A DNA stretch of 64,000 bases from Byssochlamys sp. IMV 00236 (GCA_001931875.2 MSJH02000655.1:113421-177420), one strand, 5' to 3'. Numbered from the stretch's first letter, positions 10,582 to 23,530 are shown. Made by a program: numbers and translations. The notes: generated from the sequence alone by a model not told the origin.

Positions 10582-13500
10582 TCAGACATTCACGCTATAT
10601 CCCGCACCGACGGCTTTTCGTCGCTTCAGCGAATTCAGATATTTTCTACCCTCGTCGACCCAGAATACAGAACTAGAGACAACCAACAGCCTGAATAGAT
10701 GGCCGAAACTCAAAGGCTCCGTCTGGAAGATGCGCTGCAGGAACGGCAGGTAGATGACGCACGCTTGGCCGGCTAGGGAGCCAAGCACCGCGTAGTTGAA
10801 CATTTTATTGCCGAAGAGCGGCAGTTCGCCGCGAAGGACAGACTTGCCTTCGCTTCGACAAGTGAGCGCGTTGAACATGTCGAAGAGCACGAAACATGTG
10901 AAGGTCATGGTCGTATCGTGGGCCGTAACAACGCGAGAGCGCTTGCCCGGGTTGAGCTCGTCGTCCGCATCGCCCATCTCGTAGACGTAGATGGCGAGCG
11001 TACCGAGCATAATCATAAAGGCAGACATGAGCACACGCTGGATGAGCGGTTTTGTGAGAACTCGGGCATGCTTCGGCCGGGGCGGACGCGACATGACCGC
11101 CGGGTCGACGGGTTCAACCCCCAAAGACTGGGCTGGTGGGCCGTCCATAAGAATATCTTGCGAAAAATGTCAGTGATGATCTACCATAAAACTGCAAGCC
11201 GGGAAATCTTACTGATCCACAAGATTTGCATCGCATTCAGCGGGTTCTTGAAGCCAAGGGTCGTGCTCAGAAGAACAAGGGTCAGCGCAGCAACGCTTGT
11301 GCTAAGCTGGAAGGTGATGAAGTTCTGGATGTTGTAGAAGATGCCCTTTCCTTGCTCAATCGCGCGCAAGATAGTCGAGAAATCATCGTCGGTCAGGATC
11401 ATGTCAGCCGCCTCCTTGGCAACGTCTGTTCCCAACTTGCCCATCGCGATACCGATGTCTGCCTTCTTCAGTGCAGGCGCATCGTTCACGCCGTCTCCAG
11501 TCATAGCAACAACATCGCCGCGCGACTGGAGAGCTCGAATGATCTTCATCTTATGGTCAGGACTCGTACGCGCGAAGACTGTGGCTGTTGCCATTGCCTG
11601 TGAAAGCTCCTCTGTGGTCATGCGATCTATTTCGTCTCCCCTGAGGACCGATCTCGATCCGGGAGCGTCGTTAACTGGCATTCCAAGCTTCTTCGCAATG
11701 GCCACCGCAGTCGTCTCCGCATCACCTGTGATCATGATAACTCGGACGCCTCCCGACATGAGTCGCCGGATCGACTTGTACACGTCCTTTCGCGGCGGAT
11801 CATTCATGCCCACGAGTCCTGAAAACACCAGACCGGTGTACCTTTCATCCTCCTGAACCTGACCCGGTTTGGGGCTTGGGGTTGCACTTCGGCTGCCGAA
11901 TCGTCTACCCTTTGGCGCTGGTCCGCTGGCAAAGGCGAGAACCCTCAGTCCTTCTGCCGCCATCTGCTCTGCTGCACGTCTGATAACCTGTCGTCTTGGT
12001 TCGTCCAAGATCACCTCGCGGCCGTCTTTCATCAGATAGGTATCACATCGGGCGAGCACTTGCTCCAGAGCACCCTTGATATAAGCGACCTCGGTGCCGC
12101 TGTTTCCCCCCGAAGGGTCCCCAGACATGCCACTTCCAATGATCACTCCCATCCATTTCCGCTCCGAGCTGAAAGGCGTTTCCGAGACACGGGCACTGAT
12201 CCGTTCTCGCACATCATCCTCTCCAAAGGCGTCCAGCAGGTCAAGAATGGCAACGTCGGTCGGTTGGCCTACCCACCTGCTCTTCACTGCGCCTGACGAG
12301 CTATCGGCAGTCGAGGACAGCACTGCAGCCGACGAAGCGCTTGCGGGCGAGTTTGCATGCACGCGCGACAGTCGAGCATTGTTAGCAATGTTTCCCACTC
12401 TGAGTACAGTCCGCGCCGCAGGTCCAGGGGTCAACGACGTAATGTCTTTGTGGACTTCGAAGGGTTCAGGACAATCGAAATGCCACATCTTGGTGACTGT
12501 CATATGGTTCATTGTCAACGTCCCCGTCTTGTCGCTACACACGACATTGACCGATCCCAGGGTCTCCACACTTGGAAGCCTTCGCATGATCGCTCCTCGC
12601 TTGGCCATGCGGAGGACGCCAAGGGCAAGGGTGACTGTCACAATGATAGGGAGACCTTCCGGAATCGCAGCCACTGCCAGCGAGACACCTATCGTAAACA
12701 TCTCGAGGAGCTTCCTTCCTTGCAACACGCCAATTAGAACGATAAGGCCGATGACACCAAACGACATGTAGCTCAGCTCCTGACCTAAGCGGTCCATGGA
12801 TAGCTGCAATGGCGTTCTGGGGCTCTCAATCTCCTGCAACGAAGCTGATATGCTACCGAACTCAGTGTTGGGTCCAGTTGCGATGACAATTCCCTGACCG
12901 TAACCCGATCTCACTAGCGTACCCATGAAAGCGATATTATGTTGTTCATTCAAGCGGACATCTGCCCCCACTGTGCCAGCAGCTGGTGCGTCGAAAAACG
13001 GAGAACGAGGGGGGGTGATAATCTTTGGTGTCTCTGGTGCAGCCGCGGCAGCAGTCCCCAGCGCATCGGCGTATTTGGCAACCGGTTCATTCTCTCCGGT
13101 CAGATTCGACTCGTCAATGCTCAGGTCCGTGGCAGCGGTAATACGAATATCAGCAGGAATGCGATCTCCCGTCGAAAACAAGACCAAATCTCCTGGAACC
13201 AACTGTGCTGCCGCAACGGTGGTGGATGCCTTCGCGGCGGCTGACGCTGGGCTAGGGGTGTTGGTCCGTAGGTCGTGAAGTTCATATTCACTCCCGCCGC
13301 TCGTGGTCAGGGGAGTACGGGTACCTCCGGTGGGCACGTTGCGAATCAAGTGGGCATAATGAGGGACAAGTCGACTCAAGGCCTCAAGGGATTGCTCCGA
13401 TCTGTATTCCTGCACGAATCCTACCGTCACCACGATCGTCACGGCGAGAGTGATACTGACGGCATCATCGTAGTTGCCCATGAAGAAGGACAAACCTGCG

Positions 13501-13879
13501 GAGGCCAGGAGGAGGAGGATCAAGGTCTCCTTGAATTGCTTCAGGAAGCGCAGCCATAGCGGCTCCGGTTCTTCGTGGGGCAACTCATTGGGTCCATCTC
13601 GTAGGAGTCGTATTTCAGCCTCTGCGGGTGTGAGGCCGTGAACCAGGGAGGTGTTGAGTCGCTCCGCAACCTGCTGAGGATCTAATAGGGAATATGCGGC
13701 CGTAGATGACTAGAGCACGCGATCAGTCAGCCGTGACGATTCTCTGTTCATTCGAACGGACAAGGAGCTCTCACCGATGGAGCATTAGGTCGCGAGGACG
13801 GCGACGCGGTTGCCGCTGGCCGGTCGATGGAGATGTGCGCATTGTGCAGAGGCAGTGCGGGAGTCGCTGACCTTGACAT
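10582..13879 (-). CDS. pmrA: Golgi P-type Ca2+/Mn2+ ATPase (PMR1/SPCA)
   Basis: Secretory-pathway P2A ATPase that loads the Golgi with Ca2+ and Mn2+ for glycosyltransferases and sorting. Exons 13775-13879, 11213-13709 and 10582-11156 give 1058 residues. Visible marks are the cation-ATPase N-terminal helix ([20 protein letters not shown]), PEGLP in M4, the phosphorylation loop [10 protein letters not shown] (Asp near residue 427), [25 protein letters not shown], and [12 protein letters not shown] in M6. The last carries the Asn and Asp of the ion site and the Gln linked to Mn2+ selectivity in yeast Pmr1. The start ATG follows an in-frame TGA and lies 56 codons before the first conserved helix. 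Intron 2 (11157-11212) ends in AAG, yet the join reproduces WINILMDG exactly. It diverges from the kleisin gene across 977 bp. Confidence 0.95.
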
Positions 13880-14856
13880 CTCTCATGCTCTGGACGATCC
13901 GGAGCTCTGGAACAAAAAAAGAATCAGGCGTAGAGTCGGAGCATCCCGGGGGAAAGAAGGGTGCGACAGAAAGAAACGCTTACGCCAGCTTCAGGAGCAG
14001 CAAGCTGGCACGAACATCCACCGGGTTCAATGAACGTCCTGAATAGGGATCCCTGGAGTCTCCACGGCTTGCGGTCACGGACACTTTGCAGTCTATGGGG
14101 AGAACAGGCGCAGACGCAGACAGGAGAGACAAGCGTCGATGCAGCGAGAATTGGGAAATTGGTAGTATGGTAGTTAGTTATTATTGTTGAGGCTCTAGAC
14201 TTGCGACTTCAGACTGGGGAAAGCCAAGTAACTTACTTACTGTAACTTACGGGACCCGTAACTTACCGGCGGATGCTTTTCCTGTTGCGGTTAGACCTGG
14301 AACTACGTATCCCCGGATCCGAGGACTGGCGACGGTATGGGCAATACGTGTCAGTTCCGTAACTTCCGCTAGAATCATGCCCTGCTGCCTGCCATTCCTG
14401 TAACTGCAATACGGCCAATATCATAAATACGGCTTCCCGAGTAACGACGCGGGCCTGTCACGTCGGCGACACGTGATCCCAGCCACACATGCCCGCGGCG
14501 CTCTGGCAACTCCATCCGCTTGCATCCCCGTTTGTCTTCTTCCTCTTTCCCCCTCAAAAATATACACGCGCCCACCCCTCCTCCACGACCTTCACTCCGT
14601 TCATTCCCGCAATCTACTATCGGATTCGGGTCGCCTGCTCTAGGATAACGACTCGATTCTGGTCGCCAGGTCCCGTCGGACTCGATAACGCTGGTACGCT
14701 GTTGAAAACAGCGCGGTATTCGGTTGTTTGGGTCGGCGCGTCATTGGCCTTCGCATTGGCCTGACGTCTTTTCGCATCGCCAACCCCCTCCGCGTCGGGT
14801 CCCTCAGCGCGTTTATTTCGATCTGGACACATTAATCGCGGGCCCAGAGGGACAGG
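13880..14856. promoter_or_regulatory. Divergent promoter region pmrA / kleisin
   Basis: Shared upstream DNA of two divergent genes. The left half carries GTAACTT at 14228, 14242, 14258 and 14359, plus GTAACTG at 14400. The right half carries ACGCG cores and a CACGTG at 14470-14475. No coding region is convincing. Confidence 0.5.
14447..14812. promoter_or_regulatory. ACGCG (MCB-like) motifs upstream of the kleisin
   Basis: Five ACGCG cores are present: forward at 14447 and 14566, and reverse (CGCGT) at 14737, 14791 and 14808. MBF recognises ACGCG in yeasts and activates G1/S genes, including the cohesin kleisin. The family knowledge is established; occupancy here is inferred. Confidence 0.45.
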
Positions 14857-16740
14857 ATGTTCTATTCAGAGACGCTGCTGTCCAAGACCGGGCCGCTGGC
14901 CCGGGTCTGGCTGTCCGCAAACCTCGAGCGCAAACTTTCCAAGTCGCATATTCTGCAATCCAACATCGAAAGCAGCGTCAGTGCCATTGTAGACCAAGGA
15001 CAGGCACCCATGGCGCTGCGATTGAGCGGTCAGCTGCTTCTGGGTGTCGTCCGTATCTACAGCAGAAAGGCGCGTTATCTATTGGACGACTGCAATGAAG
15101 CTCTGATGAAAATTAAGATGGTAGGTTGTCTACGCTGTCTACGGTTTCTTTTTAAATCGCAAGCAACTAACGTGCAAACCCAGGCTTTCCGTCTAACCAA
15201 CAATAATGATCTTCCAAGCACGGTGACGATGCCACCCGGTGGAATTACTCTACCGGATGTATTGACTGAATCCGACCTTTTCATGAACCTAGATGCATCT
15301 CTGCTCTTGTCTCAGCCGCTGAACTTGGAGCAAGACCCCAAGCGTCCTGGTTCATCCATGGATTATTCCAGTCAGCTGCTGCCGGACAGCAGCGACAGCC
15401 AGCGCTATTCCCAGGAACCGGCTCGTCTCGAGGACCACACACTGGTCGACCTCGATTTGGGCGAAGATGACACGTCGTTTGGCAATGACTTCAGCATGGA
15501 ACTTGGTCGAGATGCACCGGCTCCTCGTCCGGTTGAGGAGGATCTGTTCAGCGACGCCGGAAAGTTCAACGATATCGATCTACCCTTGGACCTCGGAGAG
15601 GATGATGCTCCGCTGGACAAAATGGACCTGGGAGCTGAAGGTCCCCACGACAACCTGGACGATTTTCTCCGCCAGGATGATGCTATGGATCTTGACGGAG
15701 AGGGAGAACTTCGCGGTCAAGAGGCAACTCCTGGTCCTTTCGCTGATGAGCAGAGATCCGAACGCGTATCCTTGAGCCCTGCACCACCTAGTGAGGTCCT
15801 TGAGCGTGAGCGTCCCGCCGGTTTCGGTGAGGAGGAAGCGCCGCAAGAGGATCAGGAAGAAGAGGGCGAGGCTGTCACTCACGCGCAGCGTGCTAAGCGC
15901 CGCAAGATCATGCAGCTCGATGAGGACAAGGTGCTCAAGGTTATGGACATCAAGCAACAGCAACAAAGTCATCCCAAGATCTTGAAGCCAGTGTCGTTCC
16001 TGCCTCGAGACCCCGTCCTGCTTACTCTGATGCACATGCAGAAGAATGGTGATTTCGTGTCGAGCGTGCTGGGAGATGGTATTGGCCGTGGCTGGGCTCC
16101 GGAACTGAGAGAATTGTTGTCTTTCGAGACCGTCAAGAAGTCCGGTGAGCTTAAGCGAAAGCGCGACAGCGGGATCTCGGACGTGGATATCGAAGCAGCC
16201 AATGCTCCCGCCCTCGAACTTGGCGACGATGAGGCGATTCTTCCCGTGCCTGCGGATGAAGGCATTGATATGGATACCACGCTCAACCAACGATCTGAAA
16301 TCGAATTCCCTGCCGAGGGTGACCATTTCCACGCCAGCAGTGATGACGAAGGTATGGGCCAGCCGTTGGATGATTTCGACGACAGCACCGTGCACCCAGC
16401 CGACAGTGGCCCTGTTTCAGCAGGCACAAAACATGCTGTTCACCTGCTGCGAGACCGCTTTGGCGGCGAAGCGGCCACCGAAAGCCCCTCGAAGCAGAAG
16501 AAGACTAGCGTGCTGTTCCAGGACCTCTTGCCCGAGAAGGAAACAAGCAAGGCCGATGCGACCAAGATGTTCTTCGAGGTGCTCGTCTTGGCCACCAAAG
16601 ACGCCGTCAAGGTGGAGCAGAAATCCGACACCATTGGAGCTCCTCTCCGGATCCGTTCCAAACGTGCTCTCTGGGGCTCTTGGGCGGAGACCGAGGCGGG
16701 TGGAGAGATCGCCAGTCAACAGACCCAAGTCGCAGTTTAG
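14857..16740 (+). CDS. rad21: Cohesin kleisin subunit Scc1/Rad21
   Basis: The alpha-kleisin that closes the SMC1-SMC3 cohesin ring and is cut by separase at anaphase. The N-terminal Rad21/Rec8 domain is seen from residue 1 ([20 protein letters not shown]). The C-terminal winged helix that binds the SMC1 head is seen near the end ([21 protein letters not shown]). Between them is a long acidic, low-complexity middle, as is usual. The frame is open from end to end, but 15121-15183 is a 63-nt intron (GTAGGT donor, AACTAAC branch, CCCAG acceptor). Exons 14857-15120 and 15184-16740 give 606 residues and join LMKIKM to AFRLTNN. The mitotic form is favoured over Rec8 by overall resemblance. Promoter ACGCG motifs suit S-phase expression. 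Confidence 0.93.
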   Translation: MFYSETLLSKTGPLARVWLSANLERKLSKSHILQSNIESSVSAIVDQGQAPMALRLSGQLLLGVVRIYSRKARYLLDDCNEALMKIKMVGCLRCLRFLFKSQATNVQTQAFRLTNNNDLPSTVTMPPGGITLPDVLTESDLFMNLDASLLLSQPLNLEQDPKRPGSSMDYSSQLLPDSSDSQRYSQEPARLEDHTLVDLDLGEDDTSFGNDFSMELGRDAPAPRPVEEDLFSDAGKFNDIDLPLDLGEDDAPLDKMDLGAEGPHDNLDDFLRQDDAMDLDGEGELRGQEATPGPFADEQRSERVSLSPAPPSEVLERERPAGFGEEEAPQEDQEEEGEAVTHAQRAKRRKIMQLDEDKVLKVMDIKQQQQSHPKILKPVSFLPRDPVLLTLMHMQKNGDFVSSVLGDGIGRGWAPELRELLSFETVKKSGELKRKRDSGISDVDIEAANAPALELGDDEAILPVPADEGIDMDTTLNQRSEIEFPAEGDHFHASSDDEGMGQPLDDFDDSTVHPADSGPVSAGTKHAVHLLRDRFGGEAATESPSKQKKTSVLFQDLLPEKETSKADATKMFFEVLVLATKDAVKVEQKSDTIGAPLRIRSKRALWGSWAETEAGGEIASQQTQVAV

Positions 16741-18186
16741 ATAAGGCGACCTTTCCGTATCTGTCACGAAGGCGTTGGCTTTGGCGTAGCTCCTGTTCAT
16801 GTATAGCTCTGGATTGGCATTCTTGGTCCCAGCATTGTCGCTGGTTCTGAACGTGTGTTTGGGTGGACTCGACTCTTGTCCTTTTTTTCTTTTCTTTTTT
16901 TTCTCTCTCTCTTGAATTGAGGCTATTCTGGATGTTTGGATCCTTGCCACAGGTTGCTCTTGGTGTTGACGCGGGCCTGGCGTCGGTAGCAAGTCGGTTT
17001 TGAGTTTTTAGGACATACCAACGGATCCGCCGTGGTGTTGGAGTTTCTGCGCGTTCCCCTGTGCAGACGTATTTAGGTAGTTAGCTGTAGAAGTCAATTC
17101 CATCATAATTGAACTGTGAAGACTCGGTTTTGATCCTCCAGAGACAGAATGTAGAACTGAACTCTCGATTCGGTGGTCAGCGATCTTGGCGCATGAATTG
17201 GGAAAATTACATGCTCATTTAGGCCTGCCCGTATAACCTTCGCGAGTAATAGATACTGCTCAGATCGTCTCCAGTCGACGAGTCGATCTGTTGATCTCTA
17301 TGGCGTGTGAGGAACGGCCGCCATCAGCAAGAGATCGGCTGGGCGTCCTTGCGCTGCGACAACTGATGTTTGATACTTGCGCCAACGCCGCGTCAAGCGT
17401 CCAGGGTCTCGAAACCTGTCACAACGTCCCAGCGCGATCTCCGCTCTTCACCACTGGCTCTTTAGTTTCTTAGCCCCCCAAGGAGGCGTCCTGTCTTCAC
17501 GATTGAAGGGATCCAGGACCTAGCCTTGTGTTTGAAGCGTCCTGTTCAGGCTACTGCAGCCAGCGAGTGTTCTGCTAAACCCCCGTTGAGGGCTACTGAC
17601 TTCCGCCAGGTTCACGGCTAGATGATGGATTGCGTGTGCCTTCTGTGGCTGAACATGCTTGATCTCCCTTGTGTCCGTTTGACCACTGACCACTGACCCA
17701 CTGCTGGTTGATGTTAAGCAGGAGAATAATAAGAGTATGGGGTACATAACAGTGGCAGAGCCGCCGAGGCAGCTTGGTTCTTTTTAGGAAGATCCCTTTT
17801 TTCTCTTCTTTTCCTGTCCTTTTGTCCTTCCTCATCTTATCTTCTTTTGCTCCCTGTGGGAGAGAATCGACTGGTCGTTCCTTTTTCCTTTTTGACAGTT
17901 CAGTCCTTCAGTTTTTGTGTGTTTTCTATTCTTCTAGCCCCCTGGTGAGGCATTCAGTTCTATTCTATTTACTCCTCTCCCTTGACGACGATATACCCGA
18001 TACTATTCTTTCAACATATTTGATCTTTGAAACGCTGGTCGTGACATTTCTACAACAAAAGAAAAGAGAAGGATAAACGGATCAGCTTCGCAGTCGACCC
18101 GAAGCGGAACAAGAAAGTCTCCGCGCAACGATCTTGAATCAGCAGCTGCAGTCAAGCGTAGCGAAAAGCAAAAACGAATACCAATC
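16741..18186. other. Spacer between kleisin and membrane protein genes
   Basis: Holds the 3' end of the kleisin gene and the leader of the next gene, with CT-rich tracts at 16880-16910 and 17790-17900. Short open frames here look random. No RNA gene is recognised. Confidence 0.55.
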
Positions 18187-19130
18187 ATGGGTAGCACGAT
18201 CTATCGTATGAAGACCTACTGGGCGAGTCACCGAGATCGAGTCAACGCTGGGAACTCTCCACGGTTGTTCCAGAAGACAATCCTTCGGTTCGTCACGGCA
18301 CATTTTGCGCTGCTGGGAACAATACTCCTGGCAGCGGCGATCAATCCATGGCAAGAGAATTTCTTCCATTCGAAGGGGACCCCGGGTGATTGGCAGGATG
18401 GGTTTCCGATTGCACCGGTATGGACCTGTGTCTTTGATTTATGGGCCTCTTCACTTTGTGGAATCCACGATGGGATTTTGGTCCATATTCATCATATGTT
18501 GTTGACTGTGAGCTGACGAGAGAACGTTTAGCTTCTCCTTTCATTCTTCTTTAACCTCACCAACTCCGTCTATGTCTTCAAGACGGCGAGTCCATTCCGC
18601 GGACTCGTTACCGGCATCTTCGACTTCCTTGTCTGGGCGATCCTCATCCCGGCCGTCACGTTCTCCGCCTGGGCTGGTGTGTTTAATCTCTGGAAGAAAC
18701 CGACAATGTCAATGGCTGGAAGCATGGTCGTTTGCGACACTGGGATGAACATGTTCAGCAAGGAGTGCAATCCTGAGCTGTATCAGATCGGGGACCTGGA
18801 GTTGGCCGGTGTTGTCTTTGCAATCTTGGTCTGGTAAGTTCTACAGGTCTTCCGTCTGGCAGATTCGAAACCCCTAGACACTATATTCCACGTAAAACCA
18901 AATTAGCGACTGACGTTACTTCTAGGTTCATCACAACCTTCCTCTTTGTGCATGGTTGTATCGAGGGCATGAGGGGCCCCAGGAGGGACAACCAGCTTAG
19001 TGAGAAGCCTCCGATGCCAGATCGATCGGGATTCTACGACCTTGAGCGTGGTCCTCCCCAATTCACGAGGCGAAGTCGAGGTCCCCCCGTGCTGACACGC
19101 CCGCCGATGGCCATGCCGCGATACAGGTGA
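18187..19130 (+). CDS. Four-span membrane protein of unknown function
   Basis: Three exons (18187-18417, 18532-18833, 18926-19130) encode 245 residues. Four hydrophobic segments are seen: about 34-53 (FVTAHFALLGTILLAAAI), 78-93, 102-125 (LVTGIFDFLVWAILIPAV) and 167-190 (LAGVVFAILVWFITTFLFVH). A loop between spans 3 and 4 holds two cysteines (C145, C156) that could form a disulfide. The C-terminal 50 residues are basic and proline-rich and probably cytosolic. The layout recalls small fungal four-span families such as Sur7- or MARVEL-like proteins, but no signature motif is present, so no function is given. The start is the first ATG after a CT-rich leader and all splice phases agree. Confidence 0.8.
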
Positions 19131-20644
19131 AAGACCAGATCCTTGACCGACTGCGACTCCTGTCTGGCTCTGCAGATGAAGTGCTGGTTCGGAAGACTCG
19201 CCAGGATCGGTCCTTTCACCCTCAGCATCGGTCCCTCGGTCCCTGACATATATATGTGGCACTTTTAGCAGCGTCAGACACAGAGCCTAGGCCAATCGCG
19301 TGATCCCACAGCGCCAGGATAGATGACGCTAACACGGGATGGATTCCATGCAATTCTTATGATGACTTTTCTTTTTTGTATCCGTCCTCTATCTTTTTGA
19401 TATTTCGTGAATAAATAAATAATACCCACCGAGGAGAGGGAGTGCTGTTAGCGCTGGCCCTCTGGTCGGGTGATGAGGATCCAGATATGGCTTGGATATT
19501 TGAACGATATGATATATTGCTATTATCTAGCACACAGTCAGCAATCGAAGGCAGTCTTCTTTTTCTTTACTACTGTGAAATATATGCGTGTGATGTAAAC
19601 AGAGAAGTGTTGTTTCCGGACAATTGTAAACTAGTTAACTGATACTAGCTACCACCGTAAGCACTCCATGGTCATGATCTCGAAACGAACTCGAGCATGT
19701 TATGTGCGAGATCAGATTGTATAACTACCTACTTTTTGCGTAGATAGGCTAAAGATTGAGTGCTGATCGATCGACCGACGCCGTCGGATACTCCCGACGT
19801 GCATATTGCTTGGCTTTTGGGGGGGAATTGTCCGATAACCAGAGTTGTTAGGCATAGCGTTGGGAAGTAAGGAGGTCCTACTTCTCAGGATGATTCGTCA
19901 ATGAGATTCTCTGATGGGTTCTAGAGCTTCTTCTTCTTCTCAAGTCCAAAAGATATATATGTATAACTGTAGTTAATCTAATTTGTATAGATTGTCCATC
20001 TGGCTTGGCAGTGACGTACCGGCCCGATCTGGACAGGGAGTTAGTTAACTTCCCCCGCATTATTTATTTAATATTATTCTTATTGACTGTCGACTCTAGA
20101 ATTCATTTATTACCTTGCCATCTCCATTCATCCTTTATGATTCTATTATTCCCCAGCTCTTTTCCAATTCACAATCATTCTCTTACCCGGAGAAAAGACC
20201 GGGCGAGAGGGACTAAATCCGTCCATCTCAGTGATCGACGAATTGGGAGCGGTCCGCACGGTCCGCATCCAGAAAGCCGACTCGTTGATTACTCAGGAAC
20301 ATCCATCACGAACTAAGTTAACTAGTTAATTGGCGCTGGCCACTGCTCTCTTCTTTTCCCTGTTATTATTTAGCTGGCTACTGCTGCTGCTGTATGATGT
20401 CCCGCGTGGGCATTGCAGTGTGTTAACTTAACTAACACTGGTGCGTGATACAGAGGTTCTGTATCTGGGACTTTGGAACTAAAACTGACAAGATTTCTCC
20501 GCAGCGCATACTTAATCCTGGTTTCTGTCCTCCCCGCACGCGAAGCTTCTTTGTCAGACATAATCCCGGTCAGAGGGAGATCGTCCTGACTCCCCGTCGT
20601 CAGCCTTTGCTGCTCGACAGAAGAAGAGGAAGATAAAGAACACC
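19131..20644. other. Spacer before the MFS transporter
   Basis: No gene is seen. Words of the GTTAACTAGTTAA type recur (19631, 20318, 20422). Promoter elements of the transporter are probably in the last few hundred bases. Confidence 0.55.
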
Positions 20645-23005
20645 ATGGCCGTGACACCAGCGCCGTCTGGCGCGGAGAACATAAGTCCCGCACCATCCAG
20701 TCAAGTCAAGGCCAGCGATATGGAAGATGGGCAGAATGGCGATCCAGAAAAGGCGTACGAGCCGCTCAGAGCTACCACCGCCAACAGCAACGGGCGCAAT
20801 GGCGATTTGGCCGTGCAGAAGACGCATTCGCGCACGTCGCGGAGGTCGCTCGAGCGGAGCTGGTCGATGAATGATGGATATAGCTGTAGTGGGATCGGGG
20901 CTGATGAGGAAGATAAGGACGAAGAGGCTGGTGCGGTTCCGGCAGAGGAGGGTGTGTCGGATTTTACGGTCACTTGGGACGAAAATGATCCTGCGAATCC
21001 TCGCAATATGAATAAGCTGCGGAGGTGGTTGATAGTTGTCATCTGTTCGACGGGTTCGGTTTGCGTGTAAGTTGGGTTCAGATCGAGAATAGTCGTGGAT
21101 GCGACGTTTCTAGACGACCTGGAGACTGATACTGTGGCAGGACATGCACTTCGTCAATGTATACCATGACATACGAGCAAATTATGAGAGAGTTCCACTG
21201 CTCGCGGGAGGTCGCTACGTTGGGTCTGTCGTTTTTCATCTTTGGTCTTGGTGAGTCGATCTGTGATCTCGTTGGGATTGGCTGTGCTTACTGACCTTGG
21301 GATATACAGGTGTCGGACCATTGTTCCTAAGTCCCCTATCTGAAGTATGTTCCCGCGTGATCTTGCTTCCGTGACGACACACGCAAGCCATACTGACGAG
21401 ATCAAGTTTTATGGACGGAGAAACATCTACATCGTATCGTTTACCTTTTTCCTGATCTGGCTGATCCCTTGCGCCGTTGCGCAAAACATCCAGACTATGA
21501 TCGTTGCCCGTTTCTTCAACGGTCTTTCGGGAAGTGCGTTCCTCAGCGTGGCGGGTGGAACAGTGGGGGATCTTTTCGCCCGTCACGAGTTGGCTGCTCC
21601 GATGATGCTGTACACTGCCAGTCCTTTCGTGGGTCCTGAGATCGGTCCTCTGTAAGCTATATATAGCCTTGAAACCTGATATGTGTGTAAGATCGCTGAC
21701 CGGTGTCTAGGGTTGGCGGGTTCATCAATTCTTTTACTACATGGTATGTTTTCCTGCATTGTGGTTAAGCCCATCGAGCTGACTCGTCAGGCGCTGGACA
21801 TTCTATGTGCTCCTCATCTGGACGGGCTCCGTTCTGGGATTGATCGTGTTCTTCGTTCCGGAGACTTACCATCCTGTGTACGTCAGCCCCATGAGCGGAC
21901 TGCTCTCTGCACCAACTGACTTTCTTTTCAGGCTGCTGCGACGAAAGGCCCAGAGACTGCGCAGGGAAACGGGAGATGAGCGATGGGTGGCCCCGATTGA
22001 GAATATGCACCGCTCGGTGCTGCAAACCGTCCTTCGCTCTCTGTACAGGCCGATGCTCCTTCTCACGCTGGAGCCTATGTGTCTGAACCTCTGCATCTTT
22101 TCGGCCATCCTTCTTGGCATCCTCTACCTCTTCTTCGGCGCCTTTAACCTGGTATTCACCAACGTTTGGGGATTCAAACTGTGGCAAGTCGGTCTATCCT
22201 TCATGGGGATCTTTGTCGGCATGATTTTTGCTATCTTAACGGACCCCATCTGGCGGAGGAACTATGCGCGGCTGGAACTCAAGCATGAGCAACGGAAGGG
22301 AGTGAAAGGCGATTTCCAGCCCGAATGGCGGTTGCCTCCCGGTGAGTCTCCCACTCCTCCATGGCACATGCACATGCAGCATTCTGACGAAGGATAAACA
22401 GCGATTGTTGGCGCTCCATTGGTGACGATTGGTCTTTTCATCTTTGCCTGGACAATCTATTCCAACTGCCACTGGATCGGGGCGATCATTGGCAGCGCTA
22501 TTTTCGGAGCTGGGTACGTCCTATCACCACTATTGCCATTTCATACATGACAACTAGTGATCAGTTTGCTAACCTCGATATGCAAACAGGACGATTCTCG
22601 TGTACTCGGGCGTCTTTACATTCTTGGTCGACGCATACCCTACATTTGCAGCTAGTGCGTTGGCAGCAAACAGCTTTGCGCGGTCGAGCTTCGGAGCGAT
22701 CTTTCCACTTTTCGGAATCCAGAGTGAGCACCACTTCTTCCTGTTCAAGTCCATGTCCCTGTTGGCGAAAATAGTATCACTAATTACCGTCTGCAGTGTA
22801 CAATAACCTCGGATACCACTGGGCCACGTCCCTCCTGGCGTTCTTGACACTAGCCATGCTTCCATTCCCGTAAGTCTGATACGATATTTGATTGTTATTT
22901 ACTACCAGTATCCCGATAAAACTAATTCCCCGAACCAGGTACATATTCTTCCGCTACGGCCACATCATTCGCAAGAAGAGTCGTTTTGCCGCCTCGGAAA
23001 AGTAA
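20645..23005 (+). CDS. MFS transporter, drug:H+ antiporter (DHA1) type
   Basis: A 12-span major facilitator, 575 residues in 11 exons: 20645-21066, 21141-21250, 21310-21344, 21407-21651, 21711-21743, 21791-21877, 21932-22341, 22402-22513, 22590-22723, 22797-22869 and 22939-23005. A hydrophilic cytosolic tail of about 115 residues ends in TWDENDPANPRNM, the NDPxNP box before span 1 that is typical of fungal DHA1 drug and polyamine exporters. Motif A reads SPLSEFYGRRNIY. VARFFNGLSGSAFLSVAGGTVGD and FFVPETYHP follow in the usual places, as does FGIQMYNNLGYHWA in the C half. Exon 4 needs an AAG acceptor at 21404-21406. The alternative GAG would insert Ile-Lys into motif A. The substrate cannot be told, and no biosynthetic genes lie nearby. 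Confidence 0.92.
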
Positions 23006-23530
23006 ACAAAAGTAATTAATTATCGGGAAAGAAATAATGAAACACAGAAAGTGTTTATATGATGCAAACTTAGCTAGGTATTTAGAATCATTAGCTGGTT
23101 AGTTATTTAGAATCAATATTACTAATTGATTTTTTTTTTCTTCGTGCATGATCTTTCTTTCTTTCTTTTTGCTCTAGCTAATTAGTTACCTGCCCGGCTA
23201 CTTCACCATGCGTTATTCTTCTTCTAGCTTGAAATTGTAAGTGAAGAAAAGGAGGTAGTATATAATACACTGTTGTTCCTATTTTGATAATTCCATCGTG
23301 GTTTCTATTAACTAGAAGTCCTATCTATTCTGCTTTTGATAATGACTTCTTATGCATGATATTCCTCATAGATCGTTTTGCTTTTCCTATCAGGAGAAAA
23401 AAAAAAAAAAATTCGAGCTTTATAATGTGATTAAATAGCAGACCACGCTCTAGTTATTTCATCCATCCATCTATCTCTAAATCTATCCATCTCATAAACC
23501 AAAAAACCAAACCACAATCTCTATCTCTAT
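23006..23530. other. Convergent spacer MFS / riboflavin kinase
   Basis: AT-rich, with T-runs, TTTC repeats and an A-run near 23396-23410. It holds both 3' ends. No gene is seen. Confidence 0.6.

Noticed and set aside
21395..21406. GAG acceptor for MFS exon 4
   Set aside because: It would insert two residues into the conserved SPLSEFYGRR motif and lies only four bases from the branch-point A.
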